Source: Methanobacteriaceae archaeon
Lineage (GTDB): Archaea; Methanobacteriota; Methanobacteria; Methanobacteriales; Methanobacteriaceae
Length of the DNA stretch: 64,000 bases
Assembly (NCBI GenBank): GCA_013403005.1
Contig: JACBOA010000007.1
Coordinates: 62,001 to 126,000, forward strand
Reading direction: 5' to 3'
Below are positions 62,587 to 64,000 of the stretch, piece by piece. The position numbers and the translations under genes were made by a program. The notes under the pieces are model-generated. The model was given only the letters and a program-made list of their open reading frames with translations. It did no database searches and was not told the DNA's origin. The first letter of the stretch is position 1, and each line of letters starts with the position of its first letter.

Positions 62587-62919
62587 TCATTCCCTTGCCT
62601 GGCCGTTTTTGCAGAAATATCCTGGAGGTTCTCCACTGAACAGGTTGTTTTCTTTCCATACTAAACATTTATCGCACTGACAATCTTGACTGGAATCCAG
62701 ATCCTTCGTTTTTGCTTTTCCATGAGCACAGTAAAGTGCAGGGATTCTCTCTTCTTCTATCATCATCCTGGAGTCTAAATCCTCCTGTGCAATCTCCCGC
62801 ATTATTTTCATCTTATCCAGAACACATTGAGATTTATTCTGCACAGGACAGCAATCACAAAGACATTCTTTCAAGTTTTCCAGGTTGAATTCAACTTCCA
62901 ATGAACACCCTCCTCCCAT
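62587..62919 (-). CDS. DUF2769-type cysteine-rich small protein
   Basis: A 104-110-residue protein. It has ECLCDCCPVQNKSQCVLDKM, then CAHG, CQCDKCLVWK and YFCKNGQ, a cysteine spacing like DUF2769 and also like the N-terminal module of the glutamate-synthase-like protein 4 kb away. ATG 62919 makes residues 2-5 (GGGC) from the sequence GGAGGAGGGTG, which looks like a ribosome site, so the true start may be TTG 62901. A metal-binding role is likely; the function is unknown. Confidence 0.7.
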   Translation of the reverse strand: MGGGCSLEVEFNLENLKECLCDCCPVQNKSQCVLDKMKIMREIAQEDLDSRMMIEEERIPALYCAHGKAKTKDLDSSQDCQCDKCLVWKENNLFSGEPPGYFCKNGQARE

Positions 62920-63443
62920 TATGTTTCATATTACGGATTATATTAACTATTACTATGATTTTTGACATAATTAAATCATTCATTAAAAAAATAAATCATT
63001 CGTTGAAAAAAGTGGTTTGACATTGATAAATCTTAACCATTAAGAGATTTTGATAAGGGAGGATAATTTTTTATGAATCAATAAGAACTAAAAACAAAGT
63101 ATGGAAGACTATAAGCAGCTTATGGTGACGTTTTTATTACCATGGCGCTGTTATGGGCTGGATTGACAAGTTTACTACAGATAGATGTGACCTTTTAGGG
63201 GTAAATGTTGCCCTCATGGGAGTTATTATAAATTGGGGTTATTATAAAATGTACTGGCCAAGGGATATTTAAGTAGATTAAAAATTTAAAATATTCAAAA
63301 AGAATTTAAATCGAAAGAAGTATCATTAGAGGATTAGAGGAGTCCAATTTAGAAATTCATCGAAAGATAATGAATTTAAGAGTTCCTAGTTTATCTATTA
63401 ATTTATTTATAAAATATATAAGAATGAATGTTGCAAGGAGTAT
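62920..63443. other. Intergenic region containing a decayed ynfA gene
   Basis: 524 bases. Apart from the pseudogene at 63091-63272 I see only AT-rich sequence and the likely promoter of the DUF2769 protein near 62940-63000. Confidence 0.4.
63091..63272 (+). pseudogene. ynfA: Remnant of a YnfA (UPF0060) family membrane protein
   Basis: Only the C-terminal half remains. In one frame it reads YGRL, stop (63112-63114), AAYGDVFITMALLW. After a frameshift near 63154 the next frame gives GWIDKFTTDRCDLLGV, then ALMGVII, and MYWPRDI to TAA 63270-63272. This matches the YnfA ending GRVYAAYGGVFI...ALLWGW.VD...PDRYD.LGA.IAL.GV.II...PR. GTTATTATAAA is duplicated at about 63222 and 63238, disrupting the last helix. 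No start region is seen upstream. Confidence 0.72.
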
Positions 63444-63626
63444 TCATTCAGTTTTTCTATTTTTTTCTTTTTCATCTTCAATGGATTTAAATACATGACC
63501 ACAATCACTGCATACGAGGGACTGGCTTGTTCCAAAAGCACGGTGTTCTGGATCTAATCTCCTGTTAAGAGTTTTATCCTTAGAACCACACTCAGGACAT
63601 TTTTCGTTTAATTTTCCAAGATTCAT
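63444..63626 (-). CDS. Small zinc-ribbon protein
   Basis: A 60-residue protein with CPECGSKDKTLNRR and CSDCGHVFKS, a compact four-cysteine zinc ribbon like the N-terminus of TFB/TFIIS-type proteins. The tail is charged. ATG 63626 follows GGAGAT. The function is unknown; a transcription or nucleic-acid role is only a guess. Confidence 0.7.
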   Translation of the reverse strand: MNLGKLNEKCPECGSKDKTLNRRLDPEHRAFGTSQSLVCSDCGHVFKSIEDEKEKNRKTE

Positions 63627-63707
63627 TATTATTATCTCCAAAAAATTGTCTCAATAAAACACATTTTTAATAAATGAATTGCAGGTTGCATCCAAAAAAT
63701 CTTAATT

Positions 63708-63989
63708 TCATCCAGTGGAGCTTGCCGTAACATTTTGCATGGTTGTGTTACCGGTGGAATTACGAGTGCCATCACCACTATCACTGGATGTTGTATCAGG
63801 TGTTTGCTGGGCCTGATCCTGTGCACTGTTTGCTGCTTGACCCGTTAGATTGTTGTGTTTGAAAAGTGAATAATGAGTAGTATTGTTGGTATTGTTGGTA
63901 GAATTCTCAAGATCAGCAAAGTAACCAAGTGCAACTACTCCCAATATCAATAGAACACCCATGATTACTGGCGTGCTTTTTTTCATCAT
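63708..63989 (-). CDS. Small exported Asn/Thr/Ser-rich protein, unknown
   Basis: A 93-residue protein. The hydrophobic segment (about 7-24) ends GYFADLE, and the tail is rich in Asn/Thr/Ser/Gln with several N-X-S/T sequons (NSTNNTNNTT...). It is probably a secreted or anchored glycoprotein. ATG 63989, or 63986, follows GAGATGAG. The gene reaches close to the window end but is complete. Confidence 0.5.
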   Translation of the reverse strand: MMKKSTPVIMGVLLILGVVALGYFADLENSTNNTNNTTHYSLFKHNNLTGQAANSAQDQAQQTPDTTSSDSGDGTRNSTGNTTMQNVTASSTG

Positions 63990-64000
63990 CTCATCTCTTA

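Overview
The window looks like the chromosome of a methanogenic archaeon of the Methanobacteriales, probably Methanobacterium. It carries archaeal ribosomal protein S8e, SRP19, archaeal-type AdkA, ArcS, a geranylgeranyl reductase for isoprenoid lipids, the methanogenesis marker MtxX, a separately encoded C-terminal half of DNA polymerase B (PolB2), and GGTGA-type ribosome binding sites. The DNA is AT-rich, with T-rich terminators. I saw no rRNA or CRISPR array, and one tRNA.

Layout. 1-11.5 kb: two tandem, very large, surface-anchored CobN-family proteins, followed by a DUF2162-type membrane protein, a MotA/TolQ/ExbB proton channel and a DUF2149/ExbD-like partner. This set resembles the Bacteroidota HmuS-T-U-V haem-acquisition machinery. 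All three transcription units share a TATA box placed 24-25 bases ahead of a CAAGCATT-containing palindrome. I regard this as the most interesting system in the window. 11.6-21.6 kb: glnA, a HisA-like TIM barrel, a PfkB kinase, a PIG-L deacetylase, a PsbP-like/sortase fusion, an AAA+ ATPase, a HAD hydrolase, polB2 and rps8e. 22-36.8 kb: an Fe-alcohol dehydrogenase overlapping a soluble histidine kinase, hypE, small membrane proteins, cbiC, hemL, mtxX, uppS, tatD, the archaeal riboflavin-pathway reductase (apparently with an ATT start), a PHP phosphoesterase and pantoate kinase. 37-45.4 kb: a leftward run (purC, purS, purQ, cobA, hemD, srp19, a RecJ-like DHH protein, an HTH regulator) and the diverging glmS. 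46.4-52.5 kb: an XRE-cupin regulator, a thioesterase, an AMP-forming acyl-CoA ligase, a 2H phosphoesterase and a Ski2-like helicase. 53-54.6 kb: tRNA-Ile(GAT) and an insertion sequence with clear inverted ends, an 8-bp target duplication and a frameshifted transposase. 54.7-64 kb: adk-like, a DUF59 Fe-S protein, arcS, a glutamate-synthase-like flavoprotein, a P-loop protein, UbiA, a ferredoxin plus geranylgeranyl reductase pair, small secreted and zinc proteins, and a decayed ynfA (UPF0060) gene.

How the genes work together. Tetrapyrrole chemistry recurs: hemL, hemD, cobA and cbiC make precorrin/corrin precursors inside the cell, while the CobN-like surface system may handle a metal-tetrapyrrole outside it. 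Lipid and envelope genes (uppS, UbiA, GGR, sortase, PIG-L) form a second theme, and purine synthesis a third. Two genes (the second CobN-like gene and the riboflavin reductase) have strong ribosome binding sites correctly spaced only from non-canonical ATA and ATT codons.
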